Source: DATHWB01 sp040902855
GTDB lineage: Bacteria > Actinomycetota > Acidimicrobiia > Spongiisociales > ZC4RG35
Reading direction: 5' to 3'
Assembly (NCBI GenBank): GCA_040902855.1
Contig: JBBDWN010000015.1
Location: forward strand, 1 to 8,922
DNA: 8,922 nt
The stretch's first letter is position 1. Each line of letters opens with the position of its first letter. Below are positions 1 to 5,612 of this stretch, piece after piece. The position numbers and the translations under genes were made by a program. The notes beneath the pieces were generated by a model. That model had not been told where the DNA came from and made no database searches. It saw only the letters and a list, made by a program, of their open reading frames with translations.

Positions 1-74
1 TCTCCCCCCGCGACCGAGGCTTTGCGAGGGCGTGCTGGGGGGAGTGGCCGAGTCTTCGAGGCCGAGGGGGGCTG

Positions 75-581
75 TCAGCCCTGGGTGGTTGGTGACCTTT
101 GACCGAGTTCGCGGTCGAGGAGGAGCAGCGCGCCGCCGTCGTTGCCGACGAGCTTGAGCTGTTCGACGATGTCGGAGACGGTCGACTCCTCTTCGATCTG
201 TTCTTCGAGGAACCATTGGAGCATGGAGAAACTGGCGGAGTCGCCGTCGGCGAGTGCGGCGGCATACAGACCCGAGATCGACTCGGACACCCGCTGTTCC
301 TGAGCGAGGGCGGTCTCGAAGGCGTCCACGGCCGAATCGAATTCCGTCTTCGGCACCTCTCCGGCTCCGAGCGCGATCTTGTTGCCACGGTCGAGGACAT
401 GGTCGAAGAATTTGAGCCCGTGGGCTCGTTCCTCTTCGGATTGGATCCGCATCCACGACGCCATACCAGGCAGGCTGCGGCTGTCGAAGTAGGCCGCCAT
501 CTGCAGGTATGCGATGGAGGACGCGAGTTCCAGGTCGATCTGGCGGTTGAACTTCTCTGCGAGCTGGTCAGACATCTTCAT
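75..581 (-). CDS. ftnA: Non-heme ferritin (FtnA type), iron storage
   Basis: Ferritin subunit of 168 residues, the usual length for bacterial FtnA/BfrB. Such proteins form a 24-subunit cytoplasmic cage, oxidise Fe(II) at a ferroxidase centre and store the iron as a mineral core. Numbering from the second Met (MSDQLAEKF), the ferroxidase residues are in place: E16 and Y23 in helix A, E49 and H52 in the EEERAH motif, E93 in QEQR, and E125-Q126 in EEQIEEE, with E129 as a further acidic ligand. There is no mid-subunit methionine that would mark a haem-binding bacterioferritin. The frame stays open upstream to 617, but those 12 extra codons are basic, unlike the family, and overlap the preceding gene. 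I therefore start at the ATG at 579-581; ATG 573-575 is an alternative. Ferritin is the last gene of the thrS cluster and also has its own -10 box just upstream. Function is certain at family level. Confidence 0.95.
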   Translation of the reverse strand: MKMSDQLAEKFNRQIDLELASSIAYLQMAAYFDSRSLPGMASWMRIQSEEERAHGLKFFDHVLDRGNKIALGAGEVPKTEFDSAVDAFETALAQEQRVSESISGLYAAALADGDSASFSMLQWFLEEQIEEESTVSDIVEQLKLVGNDGGALLLLDRELGQRSPTTQG

Positions 582-588
582 GATCGGA

Positions 589-594
589 AACCTA
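589..594 (-). promoter_or_regulatory. -10 hexamer for leaderless ferritin mRNA
   Basis: Minus-strand TAGGTT, followed by exactly 7 bases and then the ferritin ATG. This is the spacing expected if transcription starts at or next to the start codon. The first three bases, TAG, are also the stop codon of the upstream membrane-protein gene. No convincing -35 was seen. The call is inferred from spacing and from the same arrangement at other genes in the window. Confidence 0.5.
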
Positions 595-1089
595 ATCCTC
601 CGCCGTCGGTTCGACATCCACGGCCGGGACGGCCTCGGTGTACACCTCGCCCTGAAGGTCTCGACTCACGGCGTCGAACTGTACGAGCGCCCGCTCTGTC
701 GGGGGCTCGTCGGCGGAGTACATCACGACGTGCCATCGCGGCCGTGACCGCCACCCGACGAACGTCACCGCCGCCGAGGCGTGGCCGACCGGGAATCCGA
801 CCACCGACGCCGCCTCCCTCAGCGCCTCCTCCTGATCCATCGCAAGGGGCCAGGCGGCCGCCATGTGCCACGCGGCGAGCACACCGAGGAGTGCCACCCC
901 GGCCCAGATCAACGGCTCCGCGAGGGCCAGAGCGGCCAAGGGCACGGCCACCCCGAGATAGATCCATCCGGCGATCCGGCGGCGTTGCGGATCGGGGAAC
1001 CGGTACGGACCGACGATCGAACTGTCGAGTTCGTCGGGGACGCCTTCCGCCTCGGCAACGTCGGCGGGAATGTGGATGCCGTCTGTCAT
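592..1089 (-). CDS. Two-helix membrane protein of unknown function, coupled to thrS
   Basis: 165 residues, not recognised as a named family. Residues 1-38 are acidic to neutral and presumably cytoplasmic. Two adjacent hydrophobic segments follow (about 39-57 and 59-80) with only a short EP turn between them, which suggests a helical hairpin with both ends on the same side of the membrane. Residues 81-165 form a soluble domain with a GFPVGHASAAVTFVGW stretch and a WHVVMYS strand; it ends in an acidic tail. Its ATG overlaps the thrS stop codon as ATGA (1086-1089), so translation is probably coupled to thrS, and ferritin follows directly. The coupling shows shared expression, not shared function. 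The frame is intact and its base composition matches the neighbours, so it is very likely a real protein, but nothing visible gives an activity. Confidence 0.85.
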   Translation of the reverse strand: MTDGIHIPADVAEAEGVPDELDSSIVGPYRFPDPQRRRIAGWIYLGVAVPLAALALAEPLIWAGVALLGVLAAWHMAAAWPLAMDQEEALREAASVVGFPVGHASAAVTFVGWRSRPRWHVVMYSADEPPTERALVQFDAVSRDLQGEVYTEAVPAVDVEPTAED

Positions 1090-3032
1090 GGCCCGCTCGG
1101 CGGTTCGGCTTCGCCTGCGAGTTCGATGATGATGTCGGGGACGCTCACACCCCGACGCTCGTCGTCATCTCCGTACCGTCGCAACCCGGCCGTGCCGGCA
1201 TCCACGTCGCGGTCACCGACCACCAGAACCGCGGGAGTCTTCTGGGTGATGGCGCGGCGCACCTTCTCCCCCACTGTCTCATCGGTCGCGTCGACGTGCA
1301 CACGCAAGCCCGCTTCCGCCAGGCGGTCGCCGACGGCTCGGGCGTAGTCGACATGTCGATCGGCGACGGGGACGATCTGAGCCTGCACCGGGGCGAGCCA
1401 GGTGGGAAACGCTCCGGCGTAATGCTCGGTGAGGACACCGAAGAACCGCTCGATCGATCCTGCCTTGGCGCAGTGGATCATCACCGGCCTTTCCGCCGCG
1501 TTCTCCGCACCGGCATAGGTGATGTCGAAACGCTCGGGCAGCGAGAAATCGACCTGGATGGTGGACATCTGCCACCGGCGGCCGATCGCGTCTTTGACGT
1601 GCACGTCGATCTTCGGTCCGTAGAACGCTCCTTCACCGTCGGCCACGTGATAGGCGAGACCCGTCTCATCGAGCGCTTCCGCGAGTCTCTTCTCGGCGAC
1701 CTCCCACAATTCGAGGTCACCGACGTATTTTTCCGGACGGGTCGAGAGGTCGGCTTCGAACTCGGTGAATCCGAACGCACCGAGCCACTCGAGAACAAAG
1801 GCGAGATGCATCTTCAGCTCCGACGCCACCTGCTCCCTGGTGCAGAAGGTGTGCGAGTCGTCCTGGGTGAAGCCGCGAGCGCGCAACATGCCGTGGATCA
1901 CGCCAGACCGCTCGTAGCGGTACACCCCACCCAATTCGGACAGGCGCAGCGGGAGCTCACGATACGAACGCGCCCTGCTGCGATACACCAGGACGTGGAA
2001 CGGACAGTTCATGGGCTTCACCCGGTAGTTGTCACCGCCGTCCATCTCGATCGCCGGATACATGTTCTCGGCGTAGAAGCCGGTGTGTCCTGACGTGTCC
2101 CACAACGCTTCCTTGGCGAGGTGCGGCGAGTAGACGAACTCGAACCCGTACTTCTCGTGGAGCCGGCGCGAGTGGTCTTCGATGAGCTTGCGGACCATTC
2201 CGCCTTTGGCGTGCCAGACGACAAGTCCGGAGCCAAGCTCACGGGGAAAGGAGAACAGGTCGAGCTCGGGGCCGAGTTTGCGGTGATCCCGCCGTTCGGC
2301 CTCTTCGATCCGGTCCAGATGCTCTTCGAGCGCCTTCTTCGACTCCCACGCGGTGCCGTAGATGCGCTGCAGCTGCGGGTTCGCCTCATCACCCCGCCAG
2401 TAGGCACCGGCGGACCGAAGCAACTTGACCGCCTTCAGTCTGCCGGTACTCGGGACATGCGGTCCGCGGCAAAGGTCGATGAATCCGTTGTTGCGATAGA
2501 CCGTGACGGTCTCTCCATCAGGAACCTCGGATGGCTCCACGCTTTCGATGATCTCCCGCTTGAAAGTGTGGTCGGCGAACACCTCCAACGCTGTGGCCTG
2601 ACTCATCGCCTCACGCACGAACGGCTGGTCGGCGGCGATGATCGAGTCCATCTTCGCCTCGATCGCCTCCAGGTCCTCGGGGGTGAATGGTCTTCCTATG
2701 TCAAAGTCGTAGTAGAAGCCGTCGGTGATCGGCGGGCCGATGGCGAAGGTTGCACCATCGAAGAGCGACAGGACCGCCTGCGCGAGCACATGGGCTGCCG
2801 AGTGTCGGAGGATGCTCCGACCCTCGTCGGTCGTCTCGGTCACTATTTCGATCGCTCCACCATGTGGGAGCGGACGCATGAGGTCGATGACGTCCCCGTC
2901 GAGCTTGACGGCGACGGCCGCTCTTGCCAGCCGCTCACCGATTGCGGCGGCGACGTCGTATCCGGTTGCGCCGTCTGGATGTTCGACGACCGAATCGTCA
3001 GGGAGGCGAATCTCTATAGGCAATGGGATCAC
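1086..3032 (-). CDS. thrS: Threonyl-tRNA synthetase
   Basis: Class II threonyl-tRNA synthetase of 648 residues, the full bacterial length; it charges tRNA-Thr with threonine in the cytoplasm. Domain order: N-terminal TGS domain (about 1-63); editing domain with HSAAH (H77, H81) and CRGPH (C188, H192); catalytic core; C-terminal anticodon-binding domain (about 545-640). In the core, motif 2 carries R372 in YRYERSG and is followed by GFTQDDSHTF; motif 3 carries R529 in GSIERFFG. The zinc ligands are C343 (MNCPFH), H394 (DDSH) and H520 (MIHCAKAG). E. coli has HRA where this protein has HCA. The frame is open to 3206, but the TGS domain begins at PIEIRLPD, so I choose the GTG at 3030-3032; the 58 codons upstream have no family match. 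First gene of a minus-strand cluster with the membrane protein and ferritin. Confidence 0.97.
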   Translation of the reverse strand: MIPLPIEIRLPDDSVVEHPDGATGYDVAAAIGERLARAAVAVKLDGDVIDLMRPLPHGGAIEIVTETTDEGRSILRHSAAHVLAQAVLSLFDGATFAIGPPITDGFYYDFDIGRPFTPEDLEAIEAKMDSIIAADQPFVREAMSQATALEVFADHTFKREIIESVEPSEVPDGETVTVYRNNGFIDLCRGPHVPSTGRLKAVKLLRSAGAYWRGDEANPQLQRIYGTAWESKKALEEHLDRIEEAERRDHRKLGPELDLFSFPRELGSGLVVWHAKGGMVRKLIEDHSRRLHEKYGFEFVYSPHLAKEALWDTSGHTGFYAENMYPAIEMDGGDNYRVKPMNCPFHVLVYRSRARSYRELPLRLSELGGVYRYERSGVIHGMLRARGFTQDDSHTFCTREQVASELKMHLAFVLEWLGAFGFTEFEADLSTRPEKYVGDLELWEVAEKRLAEALDETGLAYHVADGEGAFYGPKIDVHVKDAIGRRWQMSTIQVDFSLPERFDITYAGAENAAERPVMIHCAKAGSIERFFGVLTEHYAGAFPTWLAPVQAQIVPVADRHVDYARAVGDRLAEAGLRVHVDATDETVGEKVRRAITQKTPAVLVVGDRDVDAGTAGLRRYGDDDERRGVSVPDIIIELAGEAEPPSGP

Positions 3033-3039
3033 ACTCGCT

Positions 3040-3064
3040 AGATTGCTGAGAGCGCCGCAGGGTA
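3040..3064 (-). promoter_or_regulatory. Candidate thrS promoter elements
   Basis: Two candidate -10 hexamers lie upstream of the thrS GTG on the minus strand. CAATCT (3045 down to 3040) sits 7 bases from the GTG and would give a leaderless mRNA, but its first base is off consensus. TACCCT (3064 down to 3059) fits TANNNT and would give a leader of about 20 bases. No Shine-Dalgarno sequence better than GCGAG is seen. I cannot choose between them, and neither has a good -35. Confidence 0.3.
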
Positions 3065-3100
3065 CTGCCAGTGCCCGGACGGTCGTTCGCAGTTTTGCGA

Positions 3101-3121
3101 CGCCTCGTTTCGAATGAGGCG
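3101..3121. repeat. 9-bp inverted repeat in the thrS divergent region
   Basis: CGCCTCGTT, a TCG loop, then AATGAGGCG, paired throughout if one G-T wobble is allowed. It lies 69 bp upstream of the thrS GTG and 43 bp upstream of the 3164 gene, in the only intergenic space they share. The near-symmetry suits a repressor operator at least as well as an RNA hairpin. No regulator gene is adjacent. Confidence 0.4.
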
Positions 3122-3150
3122 ACAGCGACAACGGAACGAGCATGCAAACA

Positions 3151-3156
3151 GGGAAG
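3151..3156 (+). promoter_or_regulatory. Shine-Dalgarno site for the 3164 gene
   Basis: GGGAAG, 7 bases before the ATG at 3164. It supports that start and marks this gene as one of only two in the window with an obvious Shine-Dalgarno sequence. Confidence 0.6.
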
Positions 3157-3163
3157 TTGATCG

Positions 3164-3997
3164 ATGGGCGCAACGGAAATGGTGGCCGGACTGGTGCCGA
3201 CCGCAATGGTCAAGGAACTGTCGGGCGGCACCAACAGGGTGTTCCGGCTGCTCGATGAGTCGGGGGATTCCACCGTCGTCAAGGCGTATGCCACACCTGC
3301 ACGGGAACGACGTGAGCGCGACGCCTTGGAGGCGATGTTGGGAGTTGCGGGCGTCCCGCAGATTTTGGAACGCGGGGCGACCGAGGGGATGGCGTGGATC
3401 AGGATGACAGACGGCGGGACGTGGAGCCTGGCAACGCTCCCGCTGACCCTGGACCTCGTCCGTAGGGCTGGCGCTCTCATTCGCGGGGTTCACGATTCTG
3501 GGGCCCACATCACCGATCTCGCCAGCGGCATCGACGGCGAGAACGTCAAGGCCCACTTCCGTTGGACCTTGGACCGGCTCGAGCGGTATCGCCGCCGGTT
3601 GGAACTCCCTGCCGAGGTTCTGGAATCCGCCCGTCGCAGCGAGAACCACCCAATGGCATCCGCTCCCAGAACTGCTCACACTCGCACAGTGCCGAAGAAT
3701 TTCCTCGTCAACGACCAAGGCGAGTTGATGCTGATCAGTTGGGAGTGGGCGACCCTTGCCCCGCCTGAATGGGATCTCTCACTGGCGACATGGCGGTTCA
3801 GCCGCACGCTGGGTGACAAGGCGGCCGCTGCGCTGTGGGAGGGATACGGCGCCGAGAAGACCATCACCGACAGACTCCGACCATGGGTGGCGTATCACGC
3901 CGCCATGCAGATGTTGGAAGCTGCCGAGCAGCGCGATGGCCGACTCGGCGACCTCAACTACCTGGTCAACGACCTGGCCGCTGCAGTGAAGCGCTGA
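3164..3997 (+). CDS. APH/choline-kinase-fold protein with degenerate catalytic site (probable pseudokinase)
   Basis: 277 residues with the layout of the aminoglycoside/choline phosphotransferase family. An N-lobe nucleotide loop LSGGTNRVFRL (about 19-29) is followed by VVKAY with the ATP-binding lysine K40, the possible helix-C glutamate E51, and an IRGVHDSG helix near 107-113. The catalytic loop is normally HGDxxxxN, but here it reads HTRTVPKN (172-179): H172 and N179 remain while the catalytic Asp is R174. The metal-binding motif is normally IDWE; here it is ISWEW, with S192 in place of Asp. The surrounding framework (GELMLISWEWATLAPPEWDLS region, 186-206) is otherwise well kept. Family knowledge says both Asp residues are needed for phosphotransfer, so I infer a pseudokinase or a protein with another chemistry. 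It keeps an open frame and a good Shine-Dalgarno site, which argues against a dead gene. It is transcribed away from thrS; substrate unknown, and aminoglycoside resistance should not be assumed. Confidence 0.85.
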   Translation: MGATEMVAGLVPTAMVKELSGGTNRVFRLLDESGDSTVVKAYATPARERRERDALEAMLGVAGVPQILERGATEGMAWIRMTDGGTWSLATLPLTLDLVRRAGALIRGVHDSGAHITDLASGIDGENVKAHFRWTLDRLERYRRRLELPAEVLESARRSENHPMASAPRTAHTRTVPKNFLVNDQGELMLISWEWATLAPPEWDLSLATWRFSRTLGDKAAAALWEGYGAEKTITDRLRPWVAYHAAMQMLEAAEQRDGRLGDLNYLVNDLAAAVKR

Positions 3998-4020
3998 GCG
4001 GTCTGGGGGCCGCGCCGAGC

Positions 4021-4050
4021 CTCGGACGGAAATACCGGACTCCGAGTCCG
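4021..4050 (+). other. Alternative hairpins between pseudokinase and zinc-ribbon genes
   Basis: Two mutually exclusive stems can form here. CGGACT-CCG-AGTCCG is a perfect 6-bp hairpin at 4036-4050. CTCGGA at 4021-4026 can instead pair with TCCGAG at 4041-4046, closing over an inner CGG/CCG stem. There is no U-tract. The element could end transcription of the upstream gene. It also covers the -35 zone of the next promoter, so it might be an operator. Confidence 0.3.
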
Positions 4051-4058
4051 CGAAAACC

Positions 4059-4064
4059 TAGCCT
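4059..4064 (+). promoter_or_regulatory. -10 hexamer for the zinc-ribbon gene
   Basis: TAGCCT, ending 7 bases before an in-frame GTG (4072) and 10 bases before the ATG (4075). No Shine-Dalgarno is present, so a leaderless or nearly leaderless transcript is expected. Confidence 0.5.
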
Positions 4065-4074
4065 GCGTGACGTG

Positions 4075-4257
4075 ATGAACCGAGATGACTTCATCGATCG
4101 CCCGCTCGTCGCTCCCACACGGGGTCATAGCCCAATGCATCTGGTCGGGGTCCCGGTCGTCGGATTGATCGCCGACGACCTGCCGTGCCCATGGTGCGGC
4201 GATGCAACGCACGAGTCTGACGACTCGTGCCGGGGCTGCGGTCGTCGCTTCGGCTGA
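4075..4257 (+). CDS. Small zinc-ribbon protein, 60 residues
   Basis: A 60-residue protein with a C-x2-C-x10-C-x2-C arrangement: C38 and C41 in CPWCG, C52 and C55 in CRGCGRRFG. Paired CxxC knuckles of this kind normally bind one zinc and often mediate nucleic-acid or protein contacts. Residues 1-36 contain a hydrophobic stretch (MHLVGVPVVGLIAD, 21-34) that is too short and broken for a membrane helix. Start: the ATG at 4075 is directly preceded by an in-frame GTG at 4072, and either could be used from the -10 box upstream; the frame is open further 5' but that part is out-of-frame sequence of the preceding gene. It stands alone between the pseudokinase and the patatin gene with hairpins on both sides, so it is probably its own transcription unit. 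Exact role unknown. The cysteine pattern and matching promoter make it likely to be real. Confidence 0.7.
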   Translation: MNRDDFIDRPLVAPTRGHSPMHLVGVPVVGLIADDLPCPWCGDATHESDDSCRGCGRRFG

Positions 4258-4279
4258 TCCGCCGTAACGACGCCTGAAT

Positions 4280-4331
4280 CCCGGTCCACTTCGTGGAGCG
4301 GGCCTCGGACCGGCGCGCGGTCGTCGGTCCG
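4280..4331 (+). terminator. Tandem GC-rich hairpins after the zinc-ribbon gene
   Basis: Two stems in a row. At 4280-4302, CCCG and TCCAC pair with GTGGA and CGGG, with one G-G mismatch and a TTC loop. At 4306-4331, CGGACCG pairs with CGGTCCG across a 12-base loop. Neither has a U-tract, as is common for actinobacterial terminators. They begin 22 bp after the zinc-ribbon stop and precede the patatin promoter. Confidence 0.4.
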
Positions 4332-4384
4332 CTCACCCGATCGGCCACATCCTCGGGTCGCGCAAGACACTCCGTCCCGGCTCC

Positions 4385-4390
4385 TATGCT
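4385..4390 (+). promoter_or_regulatory. -10 hexamer for the patatin gene
   Basis: TATGCT, 9 bases before the ATG at 4400, with no Shine-Dalgarno between them. This predicts a transcript starting within a few bases of the ATG. The -35 region (around 4362-4368) shows no clear match to consensus. Confidence 0.5.
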
Positions 4391-4399
4391 CCGCTGCGC

Positions 4400-5359
4400 A
4401 TGAGTTCGGTTGGCATCGTCCTGGGAGGAGGCGGAGTCACCGGCGCGTCCTATCAGATAGCCGCGCTGATGGCTCTTGAACTCGCGACCGGGTGGGATCC
4501 TTCGAAGGCAGACGTCATCGTCGGTACCTCGGGAGGCGCCTATGTCACCGCTCTCGTGCGCAGTGAGCGTCTGGACCTCGACTCGATGGTGCTGCAGCAT
4601 GAGGATCGCGACGCCGTGGCCGAGCGCATCTCCGGCCACCTGTTCACCCGCGATCGCGGGGTCCGGCTCGGAAGGTGGATCCGACACGGCCTGCTACCCG
4701 GCATTCGCAAACCGGGACTGACCATGTTGCTCGGTGGGCCTGCCGCCTGGACGACAGACGGGCTGGCCGAGTGGGTACGACACCAATGCGGTCCCGCTGC
4801 CGACTCGTGGCCGGCTGAGCCAACCATCATCACCGCCTTCGATGTCGCGTCGAAACGTGCTGTGGCATTCGGCACCGAGGACGCCCCCGATGTGAGTCTG
4901 GCGGAGGCTGTCGCTGCCTCGTCGGCCATCCCCGTTGCGTTCCAGCCACGCCTGGTCGAAGGCCGCCTCTACGTCGACGGCGGCGTGGTCTCGGGCACCC
5001 ACGCCGACCTCGTCCTTGGCAGTCCCGTCCCGCTCGATCTGCTCATCGTGATCGCGCCGATGGCGGCAGACGAAGAGCGCGAGGGTGCGTGGTTCTATGA
5101 AAAGGTGTTCGACCGCGTGGGGCGGACGGCGCTCGGCACCGAACTCACCCGGATCCACGAGGACTGGCCCGACACCGACGTCGTCGTGCTTCGTCCCTCC
5201 CCTGCGGTGCTGGCGGTGATGCGCCCTAATCCGCTCGACCCCGCCGCGGCGGTTCCGACCTTCGTGCGGGCCCTGATGGCGATGCGGCGAAAACTCGCCG
5301 ACCCGGAGATCTGGGCGGTGCTGAATCGACACTTGACCCAGACCCGTTCGAAACGGTGA
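4400..5359 (+). CDS. Patatin-like phospholipase / serine acyl hydrolase
   Basis: 319 residues with the full patatin signature. The oxyanion-hole loop GGGGVTG is at 9-15, the nucleophile elbow GTSGG at 42-46 has S44 as the catalytic serine, and YVDGG at 191-195 has D193 as the second member of the Ser-Asp dyad. The helix ASSAIPVAFQP (173-183) is the usual structural motif before the Asp. Patatins cleave acyl esters of phospholipids or other lipids; there is no signal peptide, so it should act in the cytoplasm or at the inner face of the membrane. The region after the DGG motif (about 200-319) has no added transmembrane or cyclic-nucleotide domain, so this is the simple single-domain form and not the eukaryotic NTE type. 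The substrate cannot be read from the sequence. No phage, toxin or secretion genes are nearby, so a housekeeping lipid role is more likely than an effector role. Confidence 0.93.
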   Translation: MSSVGIVLGGGGVTGASYQIAALMALELATGWDPSKADVIVGTSGGAYVTALVRSERLDLDSMVLQHEDRDAVAERISGHLFTRDRGVRLGRWIRHGLLPGIRKPGLTMLLGGPAAWTTDGLAEWVRHQCGPAADSWPAEPTIITAFDVASKRAVAFGTEDAPDVSLAEAVAASSAIPVAFQPRLVEGRLYVDGGVVSGTHADLVLGSPVPLDLLIVIAPMAADEEREGAWFYEKVFDRVGRTALGTELTRIHEDWPDTDVVVLRPSPAVLAVMRPNPLDPAAAVPTFVRALMAMRRKLADPEIWAVLNRHLTQTRSKR

Positions 5360-5400
5360 GCAGCACATGTCGCTCCCGGCACTCGTCGCGATCTCGCTGA

Positions 5401-5582
5401 TCAGCTAGGCGGGACGCTCCGAACCCTGGTCTGCGGGCCACTTGCGGAACGTGACGGAAGGTAGAACCACGACCAGCCCGCCAAGCCACCGATCACCGCA
5501 ACGCCGGGGATGGCGGTACGCAGGCCTTCCTGAGCGCTCGAAACTGCTCGTCAGGCCCCGGGGACTCGACGTGTTGGCTCAT
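5401..5582 (-). pseudogene. Small single-pass membrane protein, apparent one-base frameshift
   Basis: The ATG at 5580-5582 lies 30 bp after the pncB stop on the same strand and opens a frame (MSQHVESPGPDEQFRAL) that stops at 5493-5495 after 29 codons. From near codon 17 the -1 frame carries a convincing continuation: EGLRTAIPG, then a hydrophobic segment VAVIGGLAGWSWFYLP, a basic tail and TGA at 5401-5403. One extra base near the CTCAGG at about 5529-5534 would join them into a 60-residue protein with an N-terminal cytoplasmic stretch and one helix (about 24-42). The downstream frame has no start of its own that would keep the helix. A TANNNT box precedes the ATG. It could be a decayed gene, a sequencing error or recoding. 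No slippery heptamer is seen, although AGGAAGG at the joint resembles a Shine-Dalgarno sequence. Confidence 0.45.
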
Positions 5583-5588
5583 CCGTAC

Positions 5589-5594
5589 ACAGTA
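5589..5594 (-). promoter_or_regulatory. -10 hexamer before the frameshifted small gene
   Basis: Minus-strand TACTGT, 6 bases before the ATG at 5582, in the 30-bp gap after pncB. It matches the leaderless pattern elsewhere in the window and supports the idea that the small gene was, or is, expressed. Confidence 0.35.
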
Positions 5595-5612
5595 CCGAGC
5601 CGAGCGCCGGAG

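Noticed and set aside
2..44. 8-bp inverted repeat CTCCCCCC / GGGGGGAG, considered as a tRNA or terminator after ferritin
   Set aside because: The 27-base loop and lack of a T-arm or anticodon stem rule out a tRNA. The arms are simple C/G runs likely by chance, and the window edge prevents a fuller look.
582..617. Upstream extension of ferritin (MSNRRRRIRFPI)
   Set aside because: It overlaps the preceding gene's 3' end, has no family counterpart, and the ATG at 581 has a well-placed -10 box.
99..2093. Plus-strand open frame of 664 codons antisense to thrS, the membrane protein and ferritin
   Set aside because: It mirrors real minus-strand genes with clear motifs, is rich in Arg/Pro/His low-complexity stretches and shows no domain. 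It arises from the lack of stop codons in GC-rich antisense frames.
3033..3163. T-box riboswitch upstream of thrS
   Set aside because: The distance to the GTG is too short, there is no T-box consensus or specifier stem, and both candidate -10 boxes leave a leader of at most about 20 bases.
3033..3206. 58-codon N-terminal extension of thrS
   Set aside because: It precedes the TGS domain start, matches nothing in the family, and would cover the divergent promoter region and the start of the 3164 gene.
3164..3997. Aminoglycoside resistance gene
   Set aside because: The fold matches the family, but the catalytic Asp residues are replaced and the neighbourhood is housekeeping.
4691..5382. Minus-strand open frames across the patatin gene
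   Set aside because: They are antisense shadows of a gene with a complete catalytic dyad and have no recognisable domains.
5396..5405. Palindrome GCTGATCAGC between patatin and the broken small gene, considered as a terminator
   Set aside because: It has no loop and cannot form a useful RNA hairpin at this length. It overlaps the stop codon of the small gene.
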